Below, one piece after another: positions 16,568-25,148 of a DNA stretch of 64,000 bases. The DNA is from Lysinibacillus sp. FSL K6-0232. GTDB taxonomy: Bacteria > Bacillota > Bacilli > Bacillales_A > Planococcaceae. A model generated the notes under the pieces. The model did no database searches, was not told where the DNA came from, and saw only the letters and a list, made by a program, of their open reading frames with translations. The position numbers and the translations under genes were made by a program. The stretch spans positions 734,001 to 798,000 of the forward strand of contig NZ_JBBOYW010000001.1 of assembly GCF_038008325.1 (NCBI RefSeq), written 5' to 3'. Every line of letters begins with the position of its first letter. Positions within the stretch are counted from its first letter, which is position 1.

Positions 16568-16957
16568 ATGCGTATTTCAGGGAATGCAGATAATGGTGCA
16601 GTAACAATTCAGCAGCAAATCTCCTCTCATGCACCAGCAGTGGAGAAAGTGGCAACGCAAGGAAGCGATGCTACGATGAAAAGTGCTACACCTATTATGG
16701 AACAGGTACAACAACTAAGTAATGATGATGAAACGAAAGCAAAAGTACAAGATGTCATTGAAAAAATGAATAAAATGCTGGAAGTAAACCAGAACGCTGC
16801 AAAATTTAAGTATCATGAAGGCTTAGATCGATATTATATAACTGTAGTAGACAGCGCCACAGATGAGGTATTAAAAGAAATCCCGCCGAAAAAGCTATTA
16901 GATGGCTTTTATGAAATGCAAAAATTATTTGGGATGATTGTAGACGAAAAAATATAA
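16568..16957 (+). CDS. flaG: FlaG family protein
   Basis: 129 residues from ATG 16568, preceded by AAGGAGG; an upstream in-frame start at 16463 would place the promoter inside the gene and is rejected. The N-terminal half is low-complexity polar sequence; the C-terminal half is the FlaG domain (ALDV-type pattern FKYHEGLDRYYITVVDSATDEVLKEIPPKKLLDGFYEMQKLFG). FlaG proteins occur next to fliD and influence filament length; the mechanism is not settled. 25 nt to fliD. Confidence 0.88.
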   Translation: MRISGNADNGAVTIQQQISSHAPAVEKVATQGSDATMKSATPIMEQVQQLSNDDETKAKVQDVIEKMNKMLEVNQNAAKFKYHEGLDRYYITVVDSATDEVLKEIPPKKLLDGFYEMQKLFGMIVDEKI

Positions 16958-16982
16958 AAATAAGTAAAATGGAGGACTCACT

Positions 16983-19358
16983 ATGGTAATGCGAATTGGC
17001 GGTTTAGCGTCAGGAATGGATATTGATGCTTTAGTAGAAAAGTTAATGCAAGCGGAAAGAGCACCATTAAATAAGCTTTTACAAAATAAACAAAAATATG
17101 AATGGCAACGTGATGCTTATCGCGATGTCAACACAAAGTTAAGAACATTTGATACGTATATTGCAGATAATTTAGTATTAAAAAATTTAAATACAAAAAC
17201 AGCAAGTAGCTCAAATTCAGATTTAGTATCAGCTATTGCAACTAGTAGGGCTACAGGAACACTTTCCATTGAAGGGGTTTCACAATTAGCATCTGCAGCA
17301 CGTACAACAAGTGGACAAATTGATGGTACTGGTGCAACAAAAATGAGTGATTTAGTGGGAAGTGATACGAAATTTATTGAATTCACAGCTCCTACAGCTG
17401 ATGGTTCAAATCCAACAAGTGTAAAAGTTGCAATTACATCCAATATGACAGTAGATTCCTTTATTGAAAAAGTGAACGAAAGTAATGCAGGTGTTTCAGC
17501 AATTTTTGAAAACGGACGCTTCTCTTTCACAGCCAAAAATACTGGTAAAGGCGATATCACTGTTAATGGTGTTGATGCTAATGGTACAAATACCAATATA
17601 AGTAAATTAAAATTACAAGAGGGCGAAGGCGCAACAGTAACTGAAGGTAAAAACGCCATTTTCCAAGTAAATGGAATTGCTACAGAGCGTAATTCAAATA
17701 CATTTACACTTAATGGTTATAACATTACCTTAAAAAAGACATTTAATGATACAGCAACAAATGTAAATAAATATCTTGCTGCCCAGACAGAGCTTACTAA
17801 TGCTACAGCAGCTAAGGCAGATTTAGAAACAAAGGCTACGACGGCAAATCAGGAATTTGGTACAGCCTCACTTGCATATCAAGATAAGCTTAATAATGTA
17901 TTTAAAGTTGGATTTGATGATACAGAGAAAGCAGCTTATAACCGCTTTAATCAATCATTTTTAGCTAATCTAACTGATGACGAGATTTCAGAGCTAGGTA
18001 ATCTTCCTGCATTTGATCAAGATGATACATTTGAAGATATGCTGGCTAAAATCTCAGCTGATAGTACGATTTCAGAAGATTTAAAGGAAAAGCTACACAC
18101 TTCTTTAACTTCAAAGGAACAGCTAGAAACATTGAAGGATTTAGATGCAACAGCTTTAACGAAATTCCGTACAGAAGCCAATAGAGAGGTTGACTATGCT
18201 AGTTTAAATAAGTCTTTTTTAAGTGGGTTAACTGCTGATGAAATTGATGTGATCGCTAGCCTTGATTTATCCAAGGACGATCCATTTGAAGGGCTAAGCT
18301 TAGATGCAGATTTACAAGCAAGCGTTCAAGCAAAATTAGCTAGTTTATCTACAGCACAAAAGGAAAAATTAGATACAGTTACTAAGGCAGATTTAACAGC
18401 CTACTCTGAACTTGCACAATTACAAATTGTACATGATGAGAAAAGAGTTGCTAAAAACTCAGCGGATGCTGCACTTACTGCTGGAGAAGCTCGTTTAACA
18501 AATGCGACTGCCGCATTTGCATCAGCAAAGGCTGAAGCTGAAGCTGCAGGGATTTTAGAAGAAGGAACTGAAAATATTAAAGAAGGGTTGCCTACAAACC
18601 CAACTGAAGCTGCTGTTACATTGTCTTCTACAACAAACGTTGACGATATGATGAACAAAATTAAAGATTTTGTGAATATGTACAATGCGTTCGTTACAGA
18701 TTTAAAAGACCAAACGACACAAACGAAATATCGAGATTATGCGCCACTAACAGAAGATCAGAAAAAAGATATGAAGGAAAATGAAATTAAGCTTTGGGAA
18801 GAGAAAGCGAAGAGTGGTTTACTTCGTAATGATTCTATCCTTCGTGATGGACTTTCGAAGATGCGTTCTCTTGTCTATGAAACAGTTCCAGGTCTTGAGG
18901 ACTCAAAATTCCAGACATTATTTAGTATCGGTATTACAACTACAAAAAATTACAATGATGGTGGCACATTAGAAATTGATGAAAAGAAACTACGTGAAGC
19001 GCTAGAAGAAGACCCAGATGCAGTAGCACGCCTATTTAAAAATGATGCCGGTAATGAAAAGGATACTGTAAATGGCCAAACTGTTGATACACGAGGCTAT
19101 CTTGCAAGACTCCGTAGTTCAATGGATGAATTCAAAATTTCAATTGAGCAAAAAGCTGGTCGTGCTACGATGACAGAACAGCAATACACGCTAGGTAAAA
19201 ATCTAATTGATACGGAAAAACGTATTTCAACATGGCAAGATAAATTAAAAAACATCGAAGCACGTTACTGGAAGCAATTCACAGCAATGGAGCAAGCTAT
19301 TAACAAAGCCAATCAACAATCAGGTCTGTTTATGCAAAATGCTGGAGGCGGCTTTTAA
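16983..19358 (+). CDS. fliD: FliD, filament cap protein, enlarged
   Basis: 791 residues against about 500 in B. subtilis. N-terminal FliD domain: MRIGGLASGMDIDALVEKLMQAERAPLNKLLQNKQ. C-terminal domain: TNVDDMMNKIKDFVNMYNAFVTDL, then SGLLRNDSILRDGLSKMRSLVYETVPG and the end EARYWKQFTAMEQAINKANQQSGLF. The excess length is a central insert from about residue 265 to 535, rich in Ala, Leu, Asp and Lys with heptad-like helical segments (NATAAKADLETKATTANQEFG; LTDDEISELGNLPAFDQDDTFEDMLAKISAD and a similar LTADEIDVIASLDLSKDDPFEGLSLDADLQ). FliD caps the filament and folds flagellin. GGAGG precedes ATG 16983. Confidence 0.93.
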   Translation: MVMRIGGLASGMDIDALVEKLMQAERAPLNKLLQNKQKYEWQRDAYRDVNTKLRTFDTYIADNLVLKNLNTKTASSSNSDLVSAIATSRATGTLSIEGVSQLASAARTTSGQIDGTGATKMSDLVGSDTKFIEFTAPTADGSNPTSVKVAITSNMTVDSFIEKVNESNAGVSAIFENGRFSFTAKNTGKGDITVNGVDANGTNTNISKLKLQEGEGATVTEGKNAIFQVNGIATERNSNTFTLNGYNITLKKTFNDTATNVNKYLAAQTELTNATAAKADLETKATTANQEFGTASLAYQDKLNNVFKVGFDDTEKAAYNRFNQSFLANLTDDEISELGNLPAFDQDDTFEDMLAKISADSTISEDLKEKLHTSLTSKEQLETLKDLDATALTKFRTEANREVDYASLNKSFLSGLTADEIDVIASLDLSKDDPFEGLSLDADLQASVQAKLASLSTAQKEKLDTVTKADLTAYSELAQLQIVHDEKRVAKNSADAALTAGEARLTNATAAFASAKAEAEAAGILEEGTENIKEGLPTNPTEAAVTLSSTTNVDDMMNKIKDFVNMYNAFVTDLKDQTTQTKYRDYAPLTEDQKKDMKENEIKLWEEKAKSGLLRNDSILRDGLSKMRSLVYETVPGLEDSKFQTLFSIGITTTKNYNDGGTLEIDEKKLREALEEDPDAVARLFKNDAGNEKDTVNGQTVDTRGYLARLRSSMDEFKISIEQKAGRATMTEQQYTLGKNLIDTEKRISTWQDKLKNIEARYWKQFTAMEQAINKANQQSGLFMQNAGGGF

Positions 19359-19379
19359 TTAGCGAGGTAGGAGAGTGTT

Positions 19380-19742
19380 ATGCAACAATCTATAGATCAA
19401 TTTTTGCAAACGTCAGCTAATTTATTTAAGTATTTGGGTGATATTCCAAAGGGCGAAGATCGTGATGAATACATTGAAACCATTAATGAGATGTTGGATA
19501 AGCGTGGAGCAATTATTGAGAGCCTTATTCAAGAGGGATTTCGTTTTGATGAACAAAATCGTGTGCATCGTACATTGTTAGAGCTTGATAATGGTATTAA
19601 AGAGCGATTGGCTGCTGTGATGAACGCTGTAAAGCAGGATATGGTTAATTTACAAAAAACGAAAAAAAGTGAACAGCAATATTTTAATCCTTATTCAGAC
19701 GTTCGTGTGATGGATGGCATGTATTATGACAAAAAGAATTAA
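19380..19742 (+). CDS. fliT: FliT-like flagellar chaperone
   Basis: 120 residues, helical, with a C-terminal NPYSDVRVMDGMYYDKKN tail of the kind seen in Bacillus FliT (NPY...G-Y-D pattern). FliT binds FliD in the cytosol for export. Here it sits between fliD and fliS, the reverse of the fliD-fliS-fliT order in B. subtilis. Assignment rests on size, tail motif and position. Confidence 0.7.
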   Translation: MQQSIDQFLQTSANLFKYLGDIPKGEDRDEYIETINEMLDKRGAIIESLIQEGFRFDEQNRVHRTLLELDNGIKERLAAVMNAVKQDMVNLQKTKKSEQQYFNPYSDVRVMDGMYYDKKN

Positions 19743-19819
19743 TATTTACCTATTAGCTTTTCTTCGGAAAATGGTTTAAAATAGTAAATAAGTAACCTTT
19801 CAAAGGAGTTGTCCGTTAA

Positions 19820-20230
19820 TTGACAGCAAATTTTGCAGCACAAAATGCATACAAACAAAATAGTGTGACGACTGCCTCTCCTGGCGAGCTGACGTTAATG
19901 CTTTATAATGGATGTCTAAAGTTTTTGCATAAGGCAAAGCAAGCAATGCAAGAGAAGGATATACAAGAGAAAAATACCAATATTCAAAAGGCACAGGCAA
20001 TTATTGCTGAGCTAATGTCAACACTTAATATGGACATTGAAATTTCAAAGCAAATGCTACCGCTTTATGAATATATGAACCATCGCTTAGTTGAGGCGAA
20101 TATTCAAAATGATGTAGCGATTGTTGAAGAAGTTGAGGGATTGGTGACGGAATTCCGCGATACGTGGAAGGAAGTTATTCGCATTAATCGACAGCAGCAG
20201 TTTGGTCAGGGGAACAGCGGGCAAATTTAG
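19820..20230 (+). CDS. fliS: FliS, flagellin export chaperone
   Basis: 136 residues from a TTG start at 19820, 11 nt after AAAGGAG. Canonical FliS sequence: NAYKQNSVTTASPGELTLMLYNGCLKFLHKAKQAM, then NIQKAQAIIAELMSTLNMDIEISKQMLPLYEYMNHRLVEANI and VEGLVTEFRDTWKEV. FliS binds the disordered C terminus of flagellin to prevent polymerisation before export. Confidence 0.95.
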   Translation: MTANFAAQNAYKQNSVTTASPGELTLMLYNGCLKFLHKAKQAMQEKDIQEKNTNIQKAQAIIAELMSTLNMDIEISKQMLPLYEYMNHRLVEANIQNDVAIVEEVEGLVTEFRDTWKEVIRINRQQQFGQGNSGQI

Positions 20231-20237
20231 ACACAAT

Positions 20238-20270
20238 AAGGGACCATCATCAACGATGGTTCCTTTTCTT
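20238..20270 (+). terminator. Terminator of the flaG-fliD-fliT-fliS operon
   Basis: AAGGGACCATC pairs with GATGGTTCCTT (one G-T pair) around a 6-nt loop and is followed by TTCTTT. Confidence 0.85.
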
Positions 20271-20428
20271 TAGGTTAAAATTCATCAATAATTTGTAATT
20301 ATCACTAAATCGTCATAATTTAGGCTATTTAACGGTAAAATATGTTACTTATTCCCTCTAGCTGTTAGCTATACATCGTGTCATAATCAAAGCAATATAT
20401 ATGTTTAACATAGTATTGGGGTGGGAAT

Positions 20429-20806
20429 ATGATTTTTAAGCGTCAAGAAGGCTTCCGTTTTAAATTTGAGGAGCCTCTTCCAATGACTTTTGCTATTTAT
20501 GAGAATGGTAGAGTTAATCAAGAGCAAACGGCTACAGCAGAATTGCTAGATATTAGTCCACGTGGGTTAAAGATGTTTACAGAAGTGGATTTAGGTGTGA
20601 ATCCTCCACCATTGGATATCCATTTTGTTTTGGATACGCAAAGGGTGCGTGCTTATGGAGAGGTGATTTGGAGCCGTCCCTTTGGCAATGGCAAACAATA
20701 TGGTGTGTTTTTTAATAATCAAAAGGCTGTTGAGGATTTGATTATTGAAGAACTAAAGCTACGACGCAGAAAAGAAGCAGCAGAGGCGAAAAAGCAAAAT
20801 AATTAA
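20429..20806 (+). CDS. PilZ-domain protein, probable c-di-GMP effector
   Basis: 125 residues, a single PilZ domain. The arginine motif is KRQEGFRF (residues 4-11) and the second motif is DISPRG (about 45-50), corresponding to the D/N-x-S-x-x-G loop. The barrel continues through RVRAYGEVIWSRPFGNGKQYGVFF and ends in a charged helix. PilZ proteins bind cyclic di-GMP; next to a flagellar operon it may slow motility, as MotI does in B. subtilis, but the sequence alone does not show this. The first motif has one extra residue between arginines compared with the usual RxxxR. Confidence 0.8.
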   Translation: MIFKRQEGFRFKFEEPLPMTFAIYENGRVNQEQTATAELLDISPRGLKMFTEVDLGVNPPPLDIHFVLDTQRVRAYGEVIWSRPFGNGKQYGVFFNNQKAVEDLIIEELKLRRRKEAAEAKKQNN

Positions 20807-20885
20807 ATAGTATACTTTCTTGCTTTTGCTACTAAAAATGTTTGTTAAAAGAACTAAAATTTTTTGTAAAAAAAAGAATGATTTT

Positions 20886-20915
20886 AGAGGAATTTCACAC
20901 ACTTGTGTAGAAATA
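20886..20915 (+). promoter_or_regulatory. SigH-type promoter of hpf
   Basis: AGAGGAATT (20886-20894) matches the SigH -35 RnAGGAwWW fully; after 12 nt, GTAGAAATA (20907-20915) matches the -10 RnnGAATWW at 8 of 9. B. subtilis hpf (yvyD) is transcribed by SigH and SigB. I saw no convincing SigB site. Confidence 0.6.
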
Positions 20916-20947
20916 TATAGTATAGCAGTTATAAAGGAGGAGTTTAC

Positions 20948-21499
20948 ATGTTAAACTTTAACATTCGTGGTGAAAATATTGAGGTAACTCCAGCTATTCG
21001 AGAGTATGTTGAAACAAAAATTGAGAAAGTTGAACGTTATTTTAACGAAGATGTTAACGCCAACGCTAATGTCAATTTAAAGGTTTACAATGATAAGCAA
21101 ACAAAAGTGGAAGTTACGATTCCAATGAAAAACTTAACGCTTCGTGCTGAGGAGCGTCATAATGATATGTATGCTGCGGTTGATCTAATTGTAGATAAAT
21201 TAGAGCGTCAAATTCGTAAGCATAAAACAAAAGTAAACCGTAAATTCCGTGAGCGTGAAGGCGCAGGCCTTTATTTTGCTAGTACACAAGCAGCCGCTGA
21301 TGCTGTTTCAGAGGAAGAAGAATACGCAATCGTGCGTACAAAGCAATTCGATTTAAAGCCGATGGATCAAGAAGAGGCTGTATTACAAATGAATATGTTA
21401 GGTCATGATTTTTATGTCTTTACAGATGCTGAATCAAACGGCACAAATATTGTCTATAAACGTAAAGACGGTAAATATGGCTTAATTGAAACAACTTAA
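20948..21499 (+). CDS. hpf: Long-form ribosome hibernation promoting factor
   Basis: 183 residues, the long HPF form. N-terminal domain (MLNFNIRGENIEVTPAIREYVETKIEKVERYFN) binds the 30S decoding centre; after a linker, the C-terminal domain (YAIVRTKQFDLKPMDQEEAVLQMNMLGHDFYVFTDAE) dimerises ribosomes into 100S particles in stationary phase. AAAGGAGGAG precedes ATG 20948. The fliS-hpf-secA-prfB order is as in B. subtilis. Confidence 0.95.
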   Translation: MLNFNIRGENIEVTPAIREYVETKIEKVERYFNEDVNANANVNLKVYNDKQTKVEVTIPMKNLTLRAEERHNDMYAAVDLIVDKLERQIRKHKTKVNRKFREREGAGLYFASTQAAADAVSEEEEYAIVRTKQFDLKPMDQEEAVLQMNMLGHDFYVFTDAESNGTNIVYKRKDGKYGLIETT

Positions 21500-21514
21500 A
21501 CTTGCATAATGACA

Positions 21515-21545
21515 AAGGCTCTCGCAATGGCGAGGGTCTTTTTGT
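21515..21545 (+). terminator. Terminator of hpf
   Basis: GGCTCTCGC pairs with GCGAGGGTC (with wobble pairs) around AATG and runs into CTTTTT. Confidence 0.75.
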
Positions 21546-21627
21546 GTGAATAGGGTGACTGTTTGCATGAAACTGTTACACAATGGTAAAATGAAAGTTG
21601 AATCTATATAGGAAGTGAAAAACATTC

Positions 21628-24141
21628 ATGGCAAACCTATTAAATAAATTATTTGATTTCAATAAACGTGAGTTAAAAAAATTAGAAAAAATCGCTGACC
21701 AAGTTGAGGGATTCGCTTCTCAAATGACGCAACTTTCTGATGCTGAATTACAGGCAAAAACAGAGGAGTTTCAAAAGCGCTATGCTGATGGTGAGGCGTT
21801 AGAGTCGATTCGTGCGGAAGCCTTTGCTGTTTGTCGTGAAGCGTCGAAGCGTGTATTAGAGATGTACCCATTCCGTGTGCAAATTATGGGGGCAGCCGCT
21901 CTTGACGAGGGTAATATTGCAGAGATGAAAACAGGTGAAGGTAAAACATTAACGGCTACAATGGCCGTTTATTTGAATGCCATAACTGGTAAAGGTGTAC
22001 ATGTTGTAACTGTCAATGAATACCTAGCGAGCCGTGATGCTGCTGAGATGGGACAGCTTTATAATTTCTTAGGCTTAACAGTTGGTCTGAACTTAAATAG
22101 CCTTTCAAAGGAAGAAAAGCGTGCTGCCTATGAAGCTGATATTACGTATAGTACCAACAATGAGCTAGGCTTTGACTATTTACGTGATAATATGGTGCTG
22201 TATAAAGAGGAACGTGTACAACGCCCATTGCATTATGCTGTTATCGATGAAGTGGATTCAATTTTAATTGATGAAGCGCGTACACCATTAATTATTTCGG
22301 GGCAGGCTGGGAAGTCAGCACAGCTTTATAAGCAGTCCAATGCTTTCGTGCGTATGTTAAATGCGGAAACAGATTATACGTATGAAGAGTCAACAAAGGG
22401 CGTTACATTAACAGATGCAGGTGTGGAAAAGGCAGAAAAAGCATTCGGTATTGATAATCTATTTGATTTAACACATGTTCGTTTAAACCATGCCATTAAC
22501 CAATCGTTAAAAGCACATGTTAGTATGCATAATGATGTAGATTATGTCGTGCAGGATGGTGAAATCGTTATTGTTGATAGCTTCACAGGTCGTTTAATGA
22601 AAGGTCGTCGTTATTCGGACGGCTTACACCAAGCAATTGAGGCAAAAGAAGGTGTTGAGATTCAAAATGAATCGATGACAATGGCAACAATTACGTTCCA
22701 AAACTATTTCCGTATGTATGAAAAGCTTGCAGGGATGACAGGTACAGCGAAAACAGAGGAAGAGGAATTCCGCAATATTTACAATATGAGTGTTGTGGCG
22801 ATCCCAACGAACAAACCAATTGCGCGTGATGACCGTCCGGATTTAATTTTTGCAACAATGGAAGGGAAATATAAAGCGGTAGCCGCAGATATTGCAGAGC
22901 GTCATGCAAAAGGGCAGCCTGTGCTTGTTGGTACGGTGGCAATTGAAACATCTGAAATTATTTCGAAATTATTGGATAAATATAAAATTCCACATAATGT
23001 TTTAAATGCGAAAAATCATGAGCGTGAAGCGGAAATTATTGCAGATGCTGGTAAAAAAGGTGCTGTAACAATTGCTACAAACATGGCTGGTCGTGGTACA
23101 GATATTAAACCTGGTGAGGGTGTATTAGAGCTTGGTGGGTTAGCCGTTATCGGTACAGAGCGCCATGAATCACGCCGTATTGATAATCAGCTTCGTGGAC
23201 GTTCTGGGCGTCAAGGGAATCCAGGGGTTACGCAATTCTACTTATCATTAGAGGATGATTTAATGCGTCGTTTTGGCTCAGATAATATGAAGTCGATGAT
23301 GATGCGTTTAGGCATGGACGATTCACAGCCATTGCAATCAAAGGTTGTATCAAGAGCTGTTGAATCAGCGCAAAAACGTGTTGAAGGGAATAACTTTGAC
23401 GCACGTAAACGTTTATTGCAATATGACGATGTTCTCCGTCAGCAACGTGAGATTATTTATAAAGAGCGTTACGATGTACTAGAAACAGAAAATATGCGTG
23501 AGCTTGTTGAATCCATGATTCAAGAAACTATCGATAATGTTGTGAGCACATATACACAAGGTGAGCAGAAGGATTGGAACTTAAAGGCGATTGAAGATTT
23601 TGTAGCTGCCAACCTGTTAGAGGAAGGTCAGTTGAAGGTAGCTGATTTCCAAGGCAAGTCTGCTGAGGACATTAATCAAATGATTTCTGATGCAGTACGT
23701 GTGCGCTATGATGAAAAAGAGGCAGAACTAACACCAGAGCGTATGCGTGAGTTTGAAAAGGTAATTTTATTACGTTCGATTGATACAAAATGGATTGATC
23801 ATATTGATGCGATGGATCAGCTGCGTCAAGGTATTCATCTGCGTGCATATGGTCAAAATGATCCGCTTCGTGAATATCAACAAGAAGGCTTTGCGATGTT
23901 TGAGGATATGGTAGCTGCTATTCGTGAGGATGTTGCGAAATATGCAATGAAGGCAGAAATCCGTAATAATCTTGAGCGTGAGGAAGTGGCGAAGGGACAA
24001 GCTGTCAATCCAAAAGAGGATGGCGGTGGCTCTGCTCCGAAAAAGCAACCTGTACGCAAAGCTGAAAATATTGGTCGCAATGATTTATGTCCTTGTGGTA
24101 GTGGTAAAAAATATAAAAACTGCCATGGTGCGGGACAATAA
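21628..24141 (+). CDS. secA: SecA, preprotein translocase ATPase
   Basis: 837 residues, normal for Bacillales SecA1. Walker A GEGKTLT near residue 105, [10 protein letters not shown], Walker [22 protein letters not shown] near 207-227, [14 protein letters not shown], the second nucleotide domain with NMAGRGTDI and [13 protein letters not shown], and a C-terminal zinc SEC-C motif [17 protein letters not shown]. It drives secreted and membrane proteins through SecYEG. Own terminators precede and follow it. prfB is not adjacent here: comK lies between them. Confidence 0.98.
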   Translation: MANLLNKLFDFNKRELKKLEKIADQVEGFASQMTQLSDAELQAKTEEFQKRYADGEALESIRAEAFAVCREASKRVLEMYPFRVQIMGAAALDEGNIAEMKTGEGKTLTATMAVYLNAITGKGVHVVTVNEYLASRDAAEMGQLYNFLGLTVGLNLNSLSKEEKRAAYEADITYSTNNELGFDYLRDNMVLYKEERVQRPLHYAVIDEVDSILIDEARTPLIISGQAGKSAQLYKQSNAFVRMLNAETDYTYEESTKGVTLTDAGVEKAEKAFGIDNLFDLTHVRLNHAINQSLKAHVSMHNDVDYVVQDGEIVIVDSFTGRLMKGRRYSDGLHQAIEAKEGVEIQNESMTMATITFQNYFRMYEKLAGMTGTAKTEEEEFRNIYNMSVVAIPTNKPIARDDRPDLIFATMEGKYKAVAADIAERHAKGQPVLVGTVAIETSEIISKLLDKYKIPHNVLNAKNHEREAEIIADAGKKGAVTIATNMAGRGTDIKPGEGVLELGGLAVIGTERHESRRIDNQLRGRSGRQGNPGVTQFYLSLEDDLMRRFGSDNMKSMMMRLGMDDSQPLQSKVVSRAVESAQKRVEGNNFDARKRLLQYDDVLRQQREIIYKERYDVLETENMRELVESMIQETIDNVVSTYTQGEQKDWNLKAIEDFVAANLLEEGQLKVADFQGKSAEDINQMISDAVRVRYDEKEAELTPERMREFEKVILLRSIDTKWIDHIDAMDQLRQGIHLRAYGQNDPLREYQQEGFAMFEDMVAAIREDVAKYAMKAEIRNNLEREEVAKGQAVNPKEDGGGSAPKKQPVRKAENIGRNDLCPCGSGKKYKNCHGAGQ

Positions 24142-24176
24142 AATAAGCAATAACGATCATCTCTTAAATTTTCAAC

Positions 24177-24222
24177 AAAAGGCAGCAAGCGTTAAGCTAC
24201 TTGCTGTCTTTTGTTATTTTTT
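24177..24222 (+). terminator. Terminator of secA
   Basis: AAAGGCAGCAAG pairs with CTTGCTGTCTTT (one mismatch or wobble) and is followed by a T-rich run including six T. Confidence 0.8.
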
Positions 24223-24286
24223 AATGTATAAAAGGACTGGAGGCACACACGAATAAAGAAAATTTAATATAAAAAGTCAGAATTTA

Positions 24287-24315
24287 TAGACAATTGAAAT
24301 TTTTGGGTATACAAT
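24287..24315 (+). promoter_or_regulatory. Candidate SigA promoter of comK
   Basis: TAGACA (24287-24292), 17-nt spacer, TACAAT (24310-24315), each 5 of 6 to consensus. Transcripts would start near 24322, giving comK a leader of about 210 nt. Confidence 0.55.
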
Positions 24316-24434
24316 AGCTGGTGTAATAGGATTTTAGTTCAGTATCAAATTACTAGGATTATCCTAAAAAGTTATATGATATTGGTACTAATGTCTATGC
24401 GAAATTATTTTTAGCAAGAAAAAGGAGGAGGTTG

Positions 24435-24473
24435 ATGGAATTATTCTACTCGAGAAAAATATCAGGAATATAA
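24435..24473 (+). CDS. Twelve-codon upstream ORF in the comK leader
   Basis: ATG 24435 follows AAAGGAGGAGG (24421-24431), a stronger ribosome binding site than most genes in this window have. The frame encodes MELFYSRKISGI and stops at TAA 24471-24473. The stop falls in the left arm of the hairpin at 24465-24484, so a ribosome finishing this ORF would disturb that hairpin. This is the layout of a translation-dependent leader peptide. No experimental knowledge of it is claimed. Confidence 0.45.
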   Translation: MELFYSRKISGI

Positions 24474-24484
24474 GCGTATATTCC
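24465..24484 (+). promoter_or_regulatory. Hairpin in the comK leader
   Basis: GGAATATA (24465-24472) and TATATTCC (24477-24484) form a perfect 8-bp stem with AGCG loop. A second imperfect, AT-only stem follows (24485-24508: TATGT-TTTTT region against AAAAACATA), just before the comK ribosome binding site. Upstream, TAGGAT and ATCCTA (24354-24366) form another small palindrome. The rest of the 24223-24420 leader and upstream region shows nothing else I recognise. Confidence 0.5.
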
Positions 24485-24530
24485 TATGTATTTTTATTAA
24501 AAACATAAAGTGTATAAAGGAGGAGTATGT

Positions 24531-25064
24531 ATGCATAAAAAAGATATTATGACGAGTGATACAATGCTATATATGCCTGAGTATGATGCCTTTGGAAACT
24601 TATGTACTCGGGTAATTGAAAAAAATAATGAATATATATCCCAACTAGCACCAACGAAGTTAATAGACTTTAATTTACGCTATTTTGGTTCTAGTTTAAG
24701 AGGCGCTTTTGATGGCTCAAAAATGGTTTTAGGCAAGCTCAATAAAAATCCAATTGTCATTCATGAGCGCTGTAATATATTATGGTTCCCAAGTAAGTCA
24801 CCCTTACATCCTCAATGTATATGGTTTGCTGTGCATCATATTGATGATTATATAGCTGTGGATAAAAAAAGAACAAAGGTTATTTTTATGAACGGTATGG
24901 ATATTACAGTGGATATTAGTGTGAGGGCGCTGGAGTACCGTATTCAACGGGCTTTTTTATTAAAGTATAAATTGGAGAAGCGCACAAAGCATTTACTTGT
25001 ACAATATGATCGCGCGAAAATATTTCAGCGCTTAGCATTTAATATGTTTGAGGATGAAGTATAG
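24531..25064 (+). CDS. comK: ComK, competence transcription factor
   Basis: 177 residues from ATG 24531 (AAAGGAGGAG site at 24516-24525); a GTG at 24510 lies before that site. The ComK family pattern is visible: TSDTMLYMPEYDAFGNLCTRVIEKNNEYI near the start, FGSSLRGAFDGSKMVLG, PIVIHERCNILWFPSKSPLHPQCIWF, then NGMDITVDISVRALEYRIQRAFLLKY. ComK is the master activator of late competence genes and its own gene, binding AT-rich boxes. Comparable length to B. subtilis ComK (192). A paralogue is at 26295-26804. comFA and comFC in this window would be expected targets. Confidence 0.88.
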   Translation: MHKKDIMTSDTMLYMPEYDAFGNLCTRVIEKNNEYISQLAPTKLIDFNLRYFGSSLRGAFDGSKMVLGKLNKNPIVIHERCNILWFPSKSPLHPQCIWFAVHHIDDYIAVDKKRTKVIFMNGMDITVDISVRALEYRIQRAFLLKYKLEKRTKHLLVQYDRAKIFQRLAFNMFEDEV

Positions 25065-25148
25065 TAGTAGGTTTTCCTTTGTAAAAACGTTATAATAAAA
25101 AGATACAAGGCTTATATGCTTTATTACTAACGTTCGGAGGATTTAACA

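Noticed and set aside
17117-17659. 180-codon minus-strand ORF inside fliD
   Set aside because: Antisense shadow of fliD, no ribosome binding site.
24301-24420. Known riboswitch class upstream of comK
   Set aside because: Small palindromes are present, but I recognise no conserved riboswitch core; only the uORF and hairpins downstream are reported.
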